The notes below the pieces were generated by a model. The model was not told where the DNA came from and did not search any database. It saw only the letters and a program-made list of their open reading frames with translations. 64,000 nt of DNA from Micromonospora cremea (GTDB taxonomy: Bacteria > Actinomycetota > Actinomycetes > Mycobacteriales > Micromonosporaceae): the NCBI RefSeq assembly GCF_900143515.1, contig NZ_FSQT01000001.1, forward strand, positions 124,001-188,000, read 5' to 3'. Below, one piece after another: positions 18,321 through 26,945 of this stretch (position 1 is the stretch's first letter; the number at the start of each line of letters is the position of its first letter). The translations under genes and the position numbers were made by a program.

Positions 18321-18704
18321 GTCGGCCCGTACCGTCCTCTCTTGGCGCTGACCGCGCACCCGGACAACGTCCGCTCGTGCCAATGAGCGGATGCCGACGG
18401 ACTGGCTGTCTGCATGACACCGGAGTTGGCCCTGCACGCGCTGGCCGACAACGGTGCCGTCGGCTGGGTCATATGCTCGCCGGTCCTACAACCTCACGCG
18501 CTTTCGAGGTCTGCCCGCCACCGTACGGCCCACGGCCAGCACCGTAGCTGCTGGGATAGCCGTCCGTCGAACGACGCCAGACGCCCGCGAACAGCCCTGA
18601 ATGAAACGATGAGTGAAACGAGCGCGGCTCCACAAAGTGGCATGGCATCGACGCGGCAAACCTTCCATCCGCCGTCGATGCCCCGCTCTTGCTTGGGGCG
18701 GCGG
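18321..18704. other. gap holding one copy of a 22-bp repeat
   Basis: No gene is recognised here. The stretch contains the left copy of a 22-base near-direct repeat (18492-18513) that recurs at the tRNA-Ser remnant. The rest, up to the end of the LtrA-like gene, looks non-coding. Confidence 0.4.
18492..18513 (+). repeat. 22-bp repeat, left copy (att-like)
   Basis: It is identical in 21 of 22 bases to 20105-20126 and contains CGCTTTCGAGGTCTG. On the minus strand this includes the CTCGAAAG anticodon loop of tRNA-Ser(CGA). The two copies bracket 1.6 kb that carries the LtrA-like gene, as attachment-site duplications do. Confidence 0.5.
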
Positions 18705-19943
18705 TCAGCCGGGCGGCGACGGGACCTCCGGTGGCTTGCCCGCCGCGTTGCGCCAGTCCAGCAGGGCGATGAGCAGCAGCACTGCGGCGGCGGTGGTCGC
18801 GGTGGCCAGCGGCGACACCCGCCCCATCAGCGGGGCCGCCGCGGCCAGCAGGGCGACGCCGACGATCCTGCGCCGCGAGACCCGGGCGAACACCAGATGC
18901 TCCAGGCGAGCCCGGCCGACGAGGAACAGTGCCGGCCCGCCCAGGATTGTCGCCAGCCACGATGGGTGTGTCACCTGGGTGTGGCTGTGCTGCACGATCC
19001 CGTGTCCGATTGCGGTGGTGACGATGCCCAGCACCATCACCGCATGCGCGAACGCGACTCGTCGACCCCACCCCGCGGGATCGCCTGCCGCGTCGAGGGC
19101 CTTGGGCAGCAGCTCACCGGCCTTTTGGAAGTACACCCGCCACAGCAGCGTCGTGGTGGCGAAAGCGATCACCAGGCCAGCAGTCTCGTAGAGGCCGTGC
19201 GGGTGGGTGCTATAGCTGACCCCGACGGCGAGGATGGTCTCACCGAGGGCGATCATCAACAGCTGTGCGTTGCGGTCCGCCAGGTGGTGCCCGGCGACCT
19301 GCCAGATGGTGTTCCGATGCCGACCCAGCCCGGGCGCTGGCCAGCCCAACCCCGCCGATCCCAGATCCACCACCGCCGCAACCGCCCACCACACCAGCTG
19401 GGCGGCGCCGCCGGCCAGCCCGCCGCCTACCCAAAACACCCCGGCCAGGCATGACCACGCCGTTACCCGCCAGTACAACCGGCGCAACCGGTGCGACCCC
19501 AGACCCAGCGAGATCACGGCCGGGCGCGCCACCCGCACCGTCACGAACACCACCGCGAACACCAGACCTTCACCGGCGAACGCCCCCGGCACAGCCGTCC
19601 CCATGATCATCATGGCGAAGGTGCTGAACAGCAGCATCACTTGGGTGCCCGCGCGGTGTGGCTCGAACCGGCCGGTGAGGTACGCGGTGGTGGTCCACAG
19701 GTACATCACCGGTATGAACAGCAACAGCGTCCGGCCGGCATTGCCCCACCGCCGCGCCGGGTCGTCGTTGAAGAAACCGGGCAACGACCCCGCGACCACA
19801 CGGTCGAGCGCGAACACCACCGCCAGATCGAAGAACAACTCCACGAACGTCGCCTGCTGCATGCTGCCGCTCCGCCGCAGCAAACCCACCGCCCGACCCG
19901 CGGCCCGCCGTCGCCTCGCAACCCGGCTGCCCATTTGACCCAT
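18705..19943 (-). CDS. low temperature requirement protein A (LtrA)-like membrane protein
   Basis: This 412-residue polytopic membrane protein has about ten to twelve hydrophobic helices. The N-terminal FVELFFDLAVVFAL and the central LLMIALGETILAVG are characteristic of the LtrA family, named after a Listeria locus needed for growth in the cold; its biochemical role is not established. Two ATGs open the frame (19943 and 19934). It is flanked by a 22-bp repeat on one side and by the truncated tRNA-Ser on the other, so it may be cargo of a former integrated element. Confidence 0.82.
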   Translation of the reverse strand: MGQMGSRVARRRRAAGRAVGLLRRSGSMQQATFVELFFDLAVVFALDRVVAGSLPGFFNDDPARRWGNAGRTLLLFIPVMYLWTTTAYLTGRFEPHRAGTQVMLLFSTFAMMIMGTAVPGAFAGEGLVFAVVFVTVRVARPAVISLGLGSHRLRRLYWRVTAWSCLAGVFWVGGGLAGGAAQLVWWAVAAVVDLGSAGLGWPAPGLGRHRNTIWQVAGHHLADRNAQLLMIALGETILAVGVSYSTHPHGLYETAGLVIAFATTTLLWRVYFQKAGELLPKALDAAGDPAGWGRRVAFAHAVMVLGIVTTAIGHGIVQHSHTQVTHPSWLATILGGPALFLVGRARLEHLVFARVSRRRIVGVALLAAAAPLMGRVSPLATATTAAAVLLLIALLDWRNAAGKPPEVPSPPG

Positions 19944-20064
19944 TCAACTGCCCGGCATGCCCGAACACACCCGATACCGCCAAGTCAACCGTGGCGGCCC
20001 GCGACTCCAGGCGACGCCTTGAGCGTGAGCATCACCCATGCACACCAGGGACCAGGCCGAGCCA

Positions 20065-20121
20065 GTGTGGCGGCGCGATTTGAACCCGCGGGGGGGGCGT
20101 AAACCCTCACACGCTTTCGAG
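20065..20121 (-). tRNA. partial tRNA-Ser(CGA), 3' half only
   Basis: On the minus strand the sequence runs from an anticodon loop CTCGAAA with stem GCGTG, through a variable arm (GAGGGTTTACGCCC), to a T-arm (GCGGGTTCAAATCGCGC) and an acceptor strand. This is the 3' half of an actinobacterial tRNA-Ser with anticodon CGA. Upstream of position 32 the match stops: CAGAC stands where CACGC is needed, and a truncated IS3 transposase begins. The T-stem also carries a C-to-G change that breaks a pair. It is a remnant, not a working tRNA. Confidence 0.6.
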
Positions 20122-20126
20122 GTCTG
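20105..20126 (+). repeat. 22-bp repeat, right copy (att-like)
   Basis: This is the second copy of the repeat at 18492-18513, with one mismatch. It overlaps the anticodon arm of the tRNA-Ser remnant and touches the truncated IS3 transposase. Confidence 0.5.
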
Positions 20127-20128
20127 AG

Positions 20129-20673
20129 ATGCAGCCAGCCAGGTCATCGCGCCGGGCAGCGGCGTTGTCCAGCGCGGCGACGGCCAGGCGGGACTTCATC
20201 CGCGAGTCGATGGAGTAGCCCACGATCCGGTTGGACCAGACGTCCTTGATCGCGCACAGGTAGAGCTTGCCTTCGGCGGTGTGGTGCTCGGTGATGTCGG
20301 CCAGCCACAGCTGGTTTGCCAGTGGCGCGGTGAAGTCGCGGCGCATGAGATCGTCATGCACCGGCGGGCTGACCCTGCGCCCCTTGCCGCGACGCTTCTT
20401 GCCGAACGCGCTGCACCAACCGTTCCCGGAGCAGATCCGCCACGCGGTTCGATCGGCCATCGGCTGTCCAGCGGCGCGGGCCTCGTCGACCAGGAACCGG
20501 TAGTCGAACTCCGGATCATGACGGTGGGCGTCGAACAACGCGTTGGCCCGATACGCCGACACCTGCTCGGCGTCGTGACTGGTCGGGCCAGCCACCGGTA
20601 GTAGGGCTGGCGAGCGATCTTCAAGACCCGGCGTCACCGCCAGAGGGATACCGTCGGCGGTCAGCTCGCTCAC
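20129..20673 (-). pseudogene. IS3 family transposase OrfB, truncated
   Basis: About 180 residues of an IS3-type OrfB remain. They comprise the HTH_21-type region (YRANALFDAHRHDPEFGYR-like, here with FDYRF), the first catalytic Asp in WLADITEHHT and the following IKDVWSNRIVGYSID. Homology ends at DDLAGCI, just before the second catalytic Asp, where the sequence switches to the tRNA-Ser remnant near 20128. A third of the protein, including two catalytic residues, is missing. OrfA directly upstream overlaps it. Confidence 0.8.
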
Positions 20674-20978
20674 GAGCGGGTAGAGTCTTTTCCCGGCACA
20701 TGCGCCTGCGACAAGTAGGCGGCGGCCCGGCGCAGAACCTCGTTCTCCTGCTCCAGCAACCTGATCCGCTTCCGAGCCTCGCGCAGCTCGGCCGACTCAC
20801 TGCCGGCCACGCCGGGCGTGGCACCGGCCTCGATATCGTCCTGACGCAGACACTTGAACAACGTCATCGGGTGCACCCCGAAGTCCTTCGCGATCTGCTC
20901 GACGGTCACTCCCGCATCGCGGTTACGGGCCACCCGCACGACGTCATCGCGGAACTCTCGAGGGTATGGCCACGGCAC
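20670..20978 (-). CDS. IS3 family transposase OrfA
   Basis: This 102-residue HTH protein has YPREFRDDVVRVARNRDAG, a helix-turn-helix (VEQIAKDFGVHPMTLFKCL) and a leucine-zipper-like heptad region (RKRIRLLEQENEVLRRAAAYL). Near its end the run GGAAAAGAC is a typical A-AAA-G slippery site. A -1 shift there joins it to KRLYPLVSELTADGI, the OrfB N-terminus, as in active IS3 elements. With OrfB truncated it can only make the short regulator form. Confidence 0.82.
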   Translation of the reverse strand: MPWPYPREFRDDVVRVARNRDAGVTVEQIAKDFGVHPMTLFKCLRQDDIEAGATPGVAGSESAELREARKRIRLLEQENEVLRRAAAYLSQAHVPGKDSTRS

Positions 20979-21023
20979 AGCGAGATCCTTTCAGCCCGCC
21001 CACAGGGCAAGCCATCTCAGATG

Positions 21024-21735
21024 TCACCTACTGATGCAGCAGACCCGATCGTCGATTCCGCAGACGATGGAGACGTGTTGCTGCCGGAGTCGCTCCACGA
21101 GCTGCTCGTCTGTGCGTTTCGGCGCGAGCTGCTCGGCGAGCGGGAACAGCGCACCGCCGAGGCTGGCTGCGGCCTGCAGGTGGCCCAGGAGGTGGTCCTG
21201 CCGGCGGTAGAGGGTCGGACCTGCCTGCGGCGCCGACCGTGGTTTGGTGCTGTTGCGTCCGTGGCGGCATCGGTACCCGGCGCGGTCGTGGGTCCAGTGC
21301 GTTTCCATCCGCCGGTCACAGACGCCACAGCGCAGCAGCTCGGTGAGCAGGTAGGTGCGGGTGCTGCCGTCTTCCGGCTTCGGCACCGCGCGGATGCTCT
21401 GGGCCGCGACGAAGTCCTGTTCGCTGACCAGCGCTGAATGGGCCTGGCTCTTGGAGATCACCCATTCGTCAGGCAGGCTCCAGTGCCGCGGCGGCTGCCG
21501 ATCCGCGAGCCGGGCCTCGACGTCGTCCTCGGCCGGGTGCCGCTTGTTCTGCCGGTTCCACACCTGGCGGCCGGTGTAGCGGGCGTCGCCCAGGATCGAC
21601 GCGACAGTACGTAGCGACCAGGAGTGGTTGTGCCGGTGTGGGTTGCGTTCCGGGTCGGCATCCGACGGGCACGGCACCCCGGCCTCGTTGAGCGCGCGGG
21701 CGATGCCCGCGTAGCTGCTGCCCAAGGCGCTCCGC
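21024..21735 (-). pseudogene. serine recombinase C-terminal fragment (copy B, distinct lineage)
   Basis: The minus-strand frame encodes the recombinase domain (YAGIARALNEAGVPCPS, GDARYTGRQVWNRQ) and a zinc ribbon (LRCGVCDRRME ... GYRCRH). The N-terminal resolvase domain is absent. At about 21735-21760 the frame runs into the end of an unrelated broken gene. The sequence differs clearly from copies A, C and D, so a second recombinase family was once integrated here. Confidence 0.75.
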
Positions 21736-21869
21736 TTCGGTCCTCGGCCCGGTCGAGCCGACCAGCCTCTTCATCGCTTCGCCGCCGCGGATGTCGAGCG
21801 CCGCGAAGCGGAGGCGCCGGAGGATCCGCTCGGAGCGGTCCTCCGGGGCGAGAAGCCATACGGCCGCGC

Positions 21870-22761
21870 TAAGGGATGTCTCGCAACCCTGGCGTTTGTC
21901 CGCTGAGGACGTTGCGTCAGGATGCCTGGGTGCAGGTGATCACGGCAGCCCGTCCGGAGTGGGTCTTCCCGTTCACCGGGTTGCAGCCCGCCCAGTTCCG
22001 CCGGCTGGTCCGGCTGGTCGCCGAGCGTGGCGGTGACGGCATCGCCGACGGCCGGCCGGGCCGGCAGTGGGCCCTTGACCTCGCTGACCGGGTGCTGCTG
22101 GTGGCCGCCTACTGGCGCACGAACCTGACGATGCGGCAGATCGGCCCGCTGTTCGGGGTGTCGCACTCCGCGGCCCACCGGGTCATCGACACCCTCGCCC
22201 CGCTACTGGCCCTGGCGCCGGTGCGTAAACGGCCGGTCGAGCAGATCGCGATCGTCGACGGCACGCTGATCCCTACCCGCGATCACCGCCTGGCCGTCCG
22301 GAGCAAGAACTACCGGTACTCGACGAACCTGCAGGTCGCCATCGACGCCAGCACCCGCCTGGTCATCGCCGTCGGCGATCCGCAGCCGGGCAACCGCAAC
22401 GACACGATCGTCTACCGCAGCTCAGGGATCGACCAGAAGTTGGACGGGCGGCCGGTGATGGCCGACGGCGGCTACCGCGGCAACCCCGAGGTGATCATCC
22501 CGTACCGCAAGCCCTCCGACGGCAGCGATCTGCCGGACTGGAAGGAAGCCCTGAACGTCGAACACCGGACCGTCCGGGCAGGGGTCGAACATGCCCTGGC
22601 CAGGATGAAGTGCTTCAAGATCCTTCGCGACTACCGCCGCGCCGCCCACACATTGGCCGACGCCGCTTCCGGCATCGCCAACCTCCACAACATCATCCTC
22701 GCCGGCTGACCACCAGCCCGGTGCCGGGCAACGCCTTCACCCAGTTACGAGACGTCCCTTA
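21870..22761 (+). mobile_element. IS5 family insertion sequence, complete
   Basis: The 892-bp element has 18-bp terminal inverted repeats. The left end reads TAAGGGATGTCTCGCAAC (21870-21887); the right end is complementary to TAAGGGACGTCTCGTAAC (22744-22761), 16 of 18 matching. It is flanked by GCGC on the left and GCG on the right. It lies inside the hypothetical pseudogene, whose reading continues on both sides. Confidence 0.8.
21876..22709 (+). CDS. IS5 family transposase (DDE_Tnp_4 type)
   Basis: This transposase of up to 277 residues has an N-terminal HTH region (RQIGPLFGVSHSAAHRVIDT) and a DDE domain. The first Asp is in IAIVDGTLIP, the second in PVMADGGYRGN and the Glu in RAGVEHALARMK. 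The frame is intact. The nominal ATG at 21876 lies inside the inverted repeat, so translation more likely begins at a GTG near 21930 (VQVITAARPEWVF). Confidence 0.85.
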   Translation: MSRNPGVCPLRTLRQDAWVQVITAARPEWVFPFTGLQPAQFRRLVRLVAERGGDGIADGRPGRQWALDLADRVLLVAAYWRTNLTMRQIGPLFGVSHSAAHRVIDTLAPLLALAPVRKRPVEQIAIVDGTLIPTRDHRLAVRSKNYRYSTNLQVAIDASTRLVIAVGDPQPGNRNDTIVYRSSGIDQKLDGRPVMADGGYRGNPEVIIPYRKPSDGSDLPDWKEALNVEHRTVRAGVEHALARMKCFKILRDYRRAAHTLADAASGIANLHNIILAG

Positions 22762-23202
22762 GCGTTCTCCAGCGCGGCACGGGCCAGGGAGTACGGGGCG
22801 TACATGTGCATCACGTGCGCGTCCTTCAGTACGGTGCGCAGGCAGTGCAGGTGGTCGACGGCGTGCGAGAGCGAGTGCCAGGCGGCCTGGCTGAGTTGGT
22901 GCGGGTGCGTCTCTTTGTTGTCGCGGCTCAGCTGGCTGCGTTCCTGAGGGCGCTCGTGCGGCCCTCGTCAGGGTCCATGCGCTTGAGCCACGGTTCGATC
23001 CTGTCGAGGTGCCGGAACATCTCGGCGAAGAACTGCTGCTCCCCGTCGGTGGTCATGACCCGACGGTATGGCGTCGTGGGGCGCTGGGAAACGCGATTCG
23101 GCGGCCAGTGAGCCAGCGGGGGTGCCCCGTTCTGCCGATGCGGGCACGTGCCAGATAGGCGAAACCGCTTCGCCACCACGCCGCGCCCTTGATGATCGGG
23201 GC

Positions 23203-23436
23203 ATGTGGGAGCGGGTCGACGTGCCGGCCGTCGGGGGTCCCGTCGACGGCCGGAACCTGCTGGTGTCTGTCGATGAGGACGGCGTCCCGCCCGAGATCAT
23301 CGACCAGAACTGGCTGTGGGTCGAGTACGGCGGGGACCTGCTCGACGCCGACGTCGTGGGGGTGTACGAGCTTGAGCCGGTTGCAGGCGCCGGTCCGCCG
23401 TGGGTGTACGTCTGGGTGCCGGCGGCCCCGGGATGA
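23203..23436 (+). CDS. hypothetical protein, 77 aa
   Basis: This small acidic protein (ATG 23203) reads WERVDVPAVGGPVDGRNLLV and then EIIDQNWLWVEYGGDLLDAD, with a proline-rich WVYVWVPAAPG end. Codon use and beta-strand periodicity look real. No family is recognised and there is no signal peptide or membrane segment. It stands alone between a pseudogene and an IS. Confidence 0.55.
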   Translation: MWERVDVPAVGGPVDGRNLLVSVDEDGVPPEIIDQNWLWVEYGGDLLDADVVGVYELEPVAGAGPPWVYVWVPAAPG

Positions 23437-23468
23437 CCGGGGGCGACTGGTCCGGGGTGGACCGACCG

Positions 23469-24644
23469 TGTTGGGCTCGTAAATTCGGTTCGGTGGCTGT
23501 GACGTGCGGCTTTGTGCGAGGTCGGCCCAATCGGGGCGGCGACGATCCAAGGTATGGCAGTCTCGCTGGTGTACCTGCTCCTGCGTCAGGTCCTGCAGAT
23601 GCTGACCCAGCTCGCCCGGGACGGCGGGGCGAAGGACGTCGAACTCCTGGTCTTACGGCGTCAGGTGGCGGTGCTGCGCCGGCAGGTGCACCGACCCGAT
23701 CTCCAGCCCGCGGACCGGGTGGTGCTGGCGGCGTTGTCGCGGCTGCTGCCTCGGCAACACTGGGCGGCGTTCTTCGTCACCCCGGCGACCCTGCTGCGCT
23801 GGCATCGACAGCTGATCGCACGACATTGGACCTACCCACACGCGCGACCCGGCCGGCCGCCCGTAGACCGCGAGATCCGGGAACTGGTCCTGCGCCTGGC
23901 TGCGGAGAACCCGACCTGGGGGCATCGCCGGGTGCAGGGTGAGCTGGCTCGTCTGGGCTACCGGCTCGCGGCCAGCGCGGTATGGAAGATCCTGCACCAG
24001 GCCGGCGTCGACCCGGCACCCCGCCGAACGGGACCGACCTGGAAGCAGTTCCTGACCGCTCAGGCGCACACCATCTTGGCCTGCGACTACTTCACCGTCG
24101 ACACCGTGCTCCTGAAACGGATCTACGTACTGTTCTTCATCGAGCTCGCCACGCGCCACGTCCACGTCGTCGGTGTCACCGCACACCCGACCGGCACCTG
24201 GGTCACTCAGCAAGCACGGAACCTGCTCATGAGCCTCGACCAGCGCGCCGAGGGGATCCGGTTCCTGCTCCGCGATCGCGACACGAAGTTCACCGCCGCC
24301 TTCGACACGGTCTTCACCGCAGCGGACATCGACGTGATTAGGATACCGCCACAAGCGCCGAGGGCGAACGCCTACGCGGAACGGTGGGTCGGCACGGTGC
24401 GGCGTGAGTGCACTGACCGGATGCTCATCGCCGGCGAACGGCACCTGTCGAGCGTCCTGACCGAGTACACCAAGCATTACAACGGCCACCGGCCACACCG
24501 ATCACTCGGCCAGCGACCACCGAACCCGCCACCGCAGGTCGTTGATCTCAGCAGTGCTCGCGTCCAACGACGCCCGATCCTGGGCGGATTGATCAACGAA
24601 TACTCGCACGCAGCGTAGGCCGAATCTGATTTACGAGCCCGACA
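23469..24644 (+). mobile_element. integrase-type insertion sequence, complete copy
   Basis: The 1176-bp element has 25-bp imperfect inverted ends (21 of 25). The left end begins TGTTGGGCTCGTAAATTCGG (23469); the right end is complementary to TGTCGGGCTCGTAAATCAGA (to 24644). It carries one integrase-like transposase. The first ~640 bases recur almost unchanged at 37715-38353. It sits inside an older, related transposase gene. Confidence 0.82.
23554..24618 (+). CDS. integrase core-domain (rve) transposase
   Basis: The ~354-residue protein has an N-terminal HTH region (KDVELLVLRRQVAVLRRQVH; PTWGHRRVQGELARLG) and an integrase core with Asp in LACDYFTVDTV, Asp in LLRDRDTKF and Glu in NAYAERWVGTVR, followed by the HYNGHRPHRSLGQ block. 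The frame is complete. ATG 23554 is preferred to an opening 42 bases upstream. It is probably functional for its own movement. Confidence 0.87.
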   Translation: MAVSLVYLLLRQVLQMLTQLARDGGAKDVELLVLRRQVAVLRRQVHRPDLQPADRVVLAALSRLLPRQHWAAFFVTPATLLRWHRQLIARHWTYPHARPGRPPVDREIRELVLRLAAENPTWGHRRVQGELARLGYRLAASAVWKILHQAGVDPAPRRTGPTWKQFLTAQAHTILACDYFTVDTVLLKRIYVLFFIELATRHVHVVGVTAHPTGTWVTQQARNLLMSLDQRAEGIRFLLRDRDTKFTAAFDTVFTAADIDVIRIPPQAPRANAYAERWVGTVRRECTDRMLIAGERHLSSVLTEYTKHYNGHRPHRSLGQRPPNPPPQVVDLSSARVQRRPILGGLINEYSHAA

Positions 24645-25349
24645 GGCTACCTACGCATCCAAGGCGAACTACTCGGACTCGGCCACCGCGTGGGTGCCTC
24701 CACGATCCGCCGGATCCTCAAACGACTCGGCATACCACCAGCGCCGCTACGCCGCGACCACACCACCTGGCGGCGGTTCCTGCGCACCCAGGCGTCGACC
24801 ATGCTGGCCTGCGACTTCTTCCACGTGGACTGCACACTCACCCCCCAACGCCTGTACGTGTTCTTCGTCATCGAGGTCGACAGCCGCTACGTGCACATCC
24901 TCGGCATCACCACCAACCCCAACGGGCCGTGGACCAACCAGGCGGCCCGTAACCTCCTTATGGACCTTGGTGAACGCGCCGACCAGTTCAAGGTCCTCAT
25001 CCGTGACCGAGCCGGCCAGTTCACCGCCGCCTTCGACGCCGTACTGGCCGATGCCGGCGTGACCGTGTGCAAGATCCCCCCGCAATGCCCGCGGGCGAAC
25101 GCGCCTGCGGAACGGTTCGTCCCGACCGCCCGCAGCGAGGTGACCGACCGCATGCTCATCTTCGGCGAACGACATCTACGCCGAACACTCAATCAGTACG
25201 CACGTCACTACAACGGCCACCGTCCGCATCGGGCCCTGCAGTTGCAGCCCCCACGGTCCGACCGTCCCATCGTTGACCTCACGCATGAGCGGATCAAACG
25301 CCGACCCGTCCTCGGCGGGCTGATCAACGAGTACGAACGAGCCGCGTAG
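24645..25349 (+). pseudogene. second integrase-type transposase, 5' part lost to IS insertion
   Basis: The frame enters from the IS border with GYLRIQGELLGLGHRVGAST, so the first ~120 codons were displaced. The rest includes MLACDFFHVDCTL (Asp), VLIRDRAGQF (Asp) and PRANAPAERFVPTA (Glu), then HYNGHRPHRALQLQ. It resembles the transposase just upstream but is a different element. A nominal GTG at 24690 opens a 219-codon frame, but it lacks the DNA-binding part. Confidence 0.8.
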
Positions 25350-25823
25350 AAGTCCAGCTCGGGCCCCATGACAGGGATTCGGCACCCCACAGGGGTGCCC
25401 TCAGCAGAGTGTCGGCGTCAATTAGGTCAACCGCTCGTCGTGCTTTGACGAGGCGGTCGGAGAGCGCGCCTCCGAGATCGAAAACGTTGAAGACTCCGCG
25501 AGCGGGAAGCCGCATTCCAACGATTCTTCCATGTACCCGGTCAACGAGTGCTACGCACAGGAGGCACTCGCAGAGGCGCGGCGAGCTCTTCGGCCGGGAA
25601 GCATGACCGGCTAACTGCCAAGAACGCGGCGGATCTCGTCACGCAGGCTGGCGGGGTGCGCGGCGCAGCGCTCAAGTTCGGCGATCACCGTCCGCTCGCG
25701 ACAATGAATCTGCCCGGAACCTCTGCGAACAGACAGGATCAAGAGAGGACCAGCAGGTCGATAGGCAGCAGCACGAGCCAAATTCCTCGCGGACGGACCG
25801 CCTGGCCGCACCAGGTCGCCCGC
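25350..25823. other. gap with no recognisable gene
   Basis: Apart from a short hairpin, GGCACCCC ACA GGGGTGCC (25381-25399), which may stop transcription from the transposase remnant, I see only a possible 27-codon frame at 25531 (YPVNECYAQEALAEARRALR). This could be the tail of a lost gene. Confidence 0.4.
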
Positions 25824-26819
25824 TCACAGCCAGCCGCGGCGTTCCGCCAGGCAGCCTGCTTGGAACCGGCTCGACGCTCCGAGCTCGGTCATCACGCGCT
25901 GGAGCCGGCGGTACGTCGTCCGGGTGCTCCAGCCGTTCACGCGCGCGATCGCCGTGTCGGTCAACCCCGCCATCATCATCGTGAGCAGTGATCGGGTTTC
26001 CTCGTCCGGCCGAGTGAGGCCACCAAAAGCACTCGGCGTCACCGCGGACGCGTCGAGCGGGGCGGCCTGGGCCCATTCGCCCTCGAACAGAGCTTCGAGG
26101 GCGGTGAGCAGCGGGGAGTGCCGGACGAGGTAGGCGACCTGCAGGCCGCTCCGGCTGAGGTCGAACGGGATGAGGGCGTCCTGGTCGTCGCGGATGATCA
26201 GCTTGATGGGCAGGGTCCGCCGGGTCCGGGCTTCTTCGCCGCCGCGTACGGCGGGCAGGATGTCCGTTTCCAGCTTCTGGGGCCAGGCCACCGCGTCCAG
26301 GCTGTAGATCACGCGGTGCGCCACGCCGTCCTTCTGGTGGCGGACGATCTGCGCCTGGGTGTTCCTGGCGGCGCCTGCGCCCCCGGGCACCTCGTAGTAG
26401 GGCGGCGTGTCGAACACCCGGACCTGCTGGTGCGCCTCGGATTCCAGGTGGGCGACGGCCGCGGCGATCGTTTCCCGGTCGGTCAGCTGCTCGATCACGA
26501 GTTCGGGGCTCGTCCGGTGCGCGCTGCGGTGAATTTCCGAGAGCGAGTGCACCTTCGCGCGCGCCGCGCTCAGTTCGCGTTCCCGCAGCTGCACGAGCTG
26601 GTTGATCGCGATGTCAGGGGGAGCGGCCAGGTACCGCGCCGGGCTCCCACTACCGGCCGCCAGGTGCTTCGCGTTGAGGGCGGCAAGGGTCCGCTGCACC
26701 GGGCCCGCCGGGGTCGACAAGTGGTCGGCGAGCGCGGCGACCGTTGACCCGGGCAGGGCGACCAGCGCTTCGTAGACCCGCTCCTCGTCAGCGGACAACC
26801 CCAGGACTGCGAGCTTCAT
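25824..26819 (-). CDS. TrmB-like / LuxR-HTH transcriptional regulator (module 1)
   Basis: The 331-residue regulator has three visible parts. Residues ~5-65 form a TrmB-type winged helix (GLSADEERVYEALVALPG, STPAGPVQRTLAALNAK). Residues ~100-255 are a sensor-like region with DTPPYYEVPG and GEEARTRRTLPIKLII. Residues ~265-331 form a LuxR-type HTH (MAGLTDTAIARVNGWSTRTT) ending SSRFQAGCLAERRGWL. It is divergent from the secreted S8 protease gene across 126 bases, the standard layout for a local regulator. A homologue of the same design at 48083-49081 faces another secreted protease. Confidence 0.8.
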   Translation of the reverse strand: MKLAVLGLSADEERVYEALVALPGSTVAALADHLSTPAGPVQRTLAALNAKHLAAGSGSPARYLAAPPDIAINQLVQLRERELSAARAKVHSLSEIHRSAHRTSPELVIEQLTDRETIAAAVAHLESEAHQQVRVFDTPPYYEVPGGAGAARNTQAQIVRHQKDGVAHRVIYSLDAVAWPQKLETDILPAVRGGEEARTRRTLPIKLIIRDDQDALIPFDLSRSGLQVAYLVRHSPLLTALEALFEGEWAQAAPLDASAVTPSAFGGLTRPDEETRSLLTMMMAGLTDTAIARVNGWSTRTTYRRLQRVMTELGASSRFQAGCLAERRGWL

Positions 26820-26945
26820 TGTCGAGATTGTGCCAGGTGGCAGTATGCAGCCACGAGGGGATCTTGCGGCGTTGATCGACGGCTGGCACTGTTCGGCCGC
26901 AGTGGCGCCCGTTGAGCTGCGCCCGCGCAGGAAGGAACCCCACCA

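Larger units (their letters stand above)
21736..23056 (-). pseudogene. hypothetical gene broken by frameshift, IS insertion and truncation
   Basis: Reading leftwards from ATG 23056: DGEQQFFAEMFRHLDRIEPW, then LKRMDPDEGRTSALRNA. A single-base loss near 22937 leads into SQLSRDNKETHPHQLSQAAW and LHCLRTVLKDAHVMHMYAPY in another frame. At SLARAALENA the IS at 21870-22761 interrupts. After it the same protein resumes with SAAVWLLAPEDRSERILRRL and GGEAMKRLVGSTGPRTEAER before ending at the recombinase junction. I do not recognise the family; it is helical, His-rich and cytoplasmic. Three separate lesions make it dead. Confidence 0.6.

Noticed and set aside
20117..20131. TCTGAGATG near 20124 as an IS3 terminal inverted repeat matching the other end
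   Set aside because: The OrfB frame is still in mid-domain at this point, so it cannot be the natural element end; the 9-base match is probably chance next to the tRNA junction.
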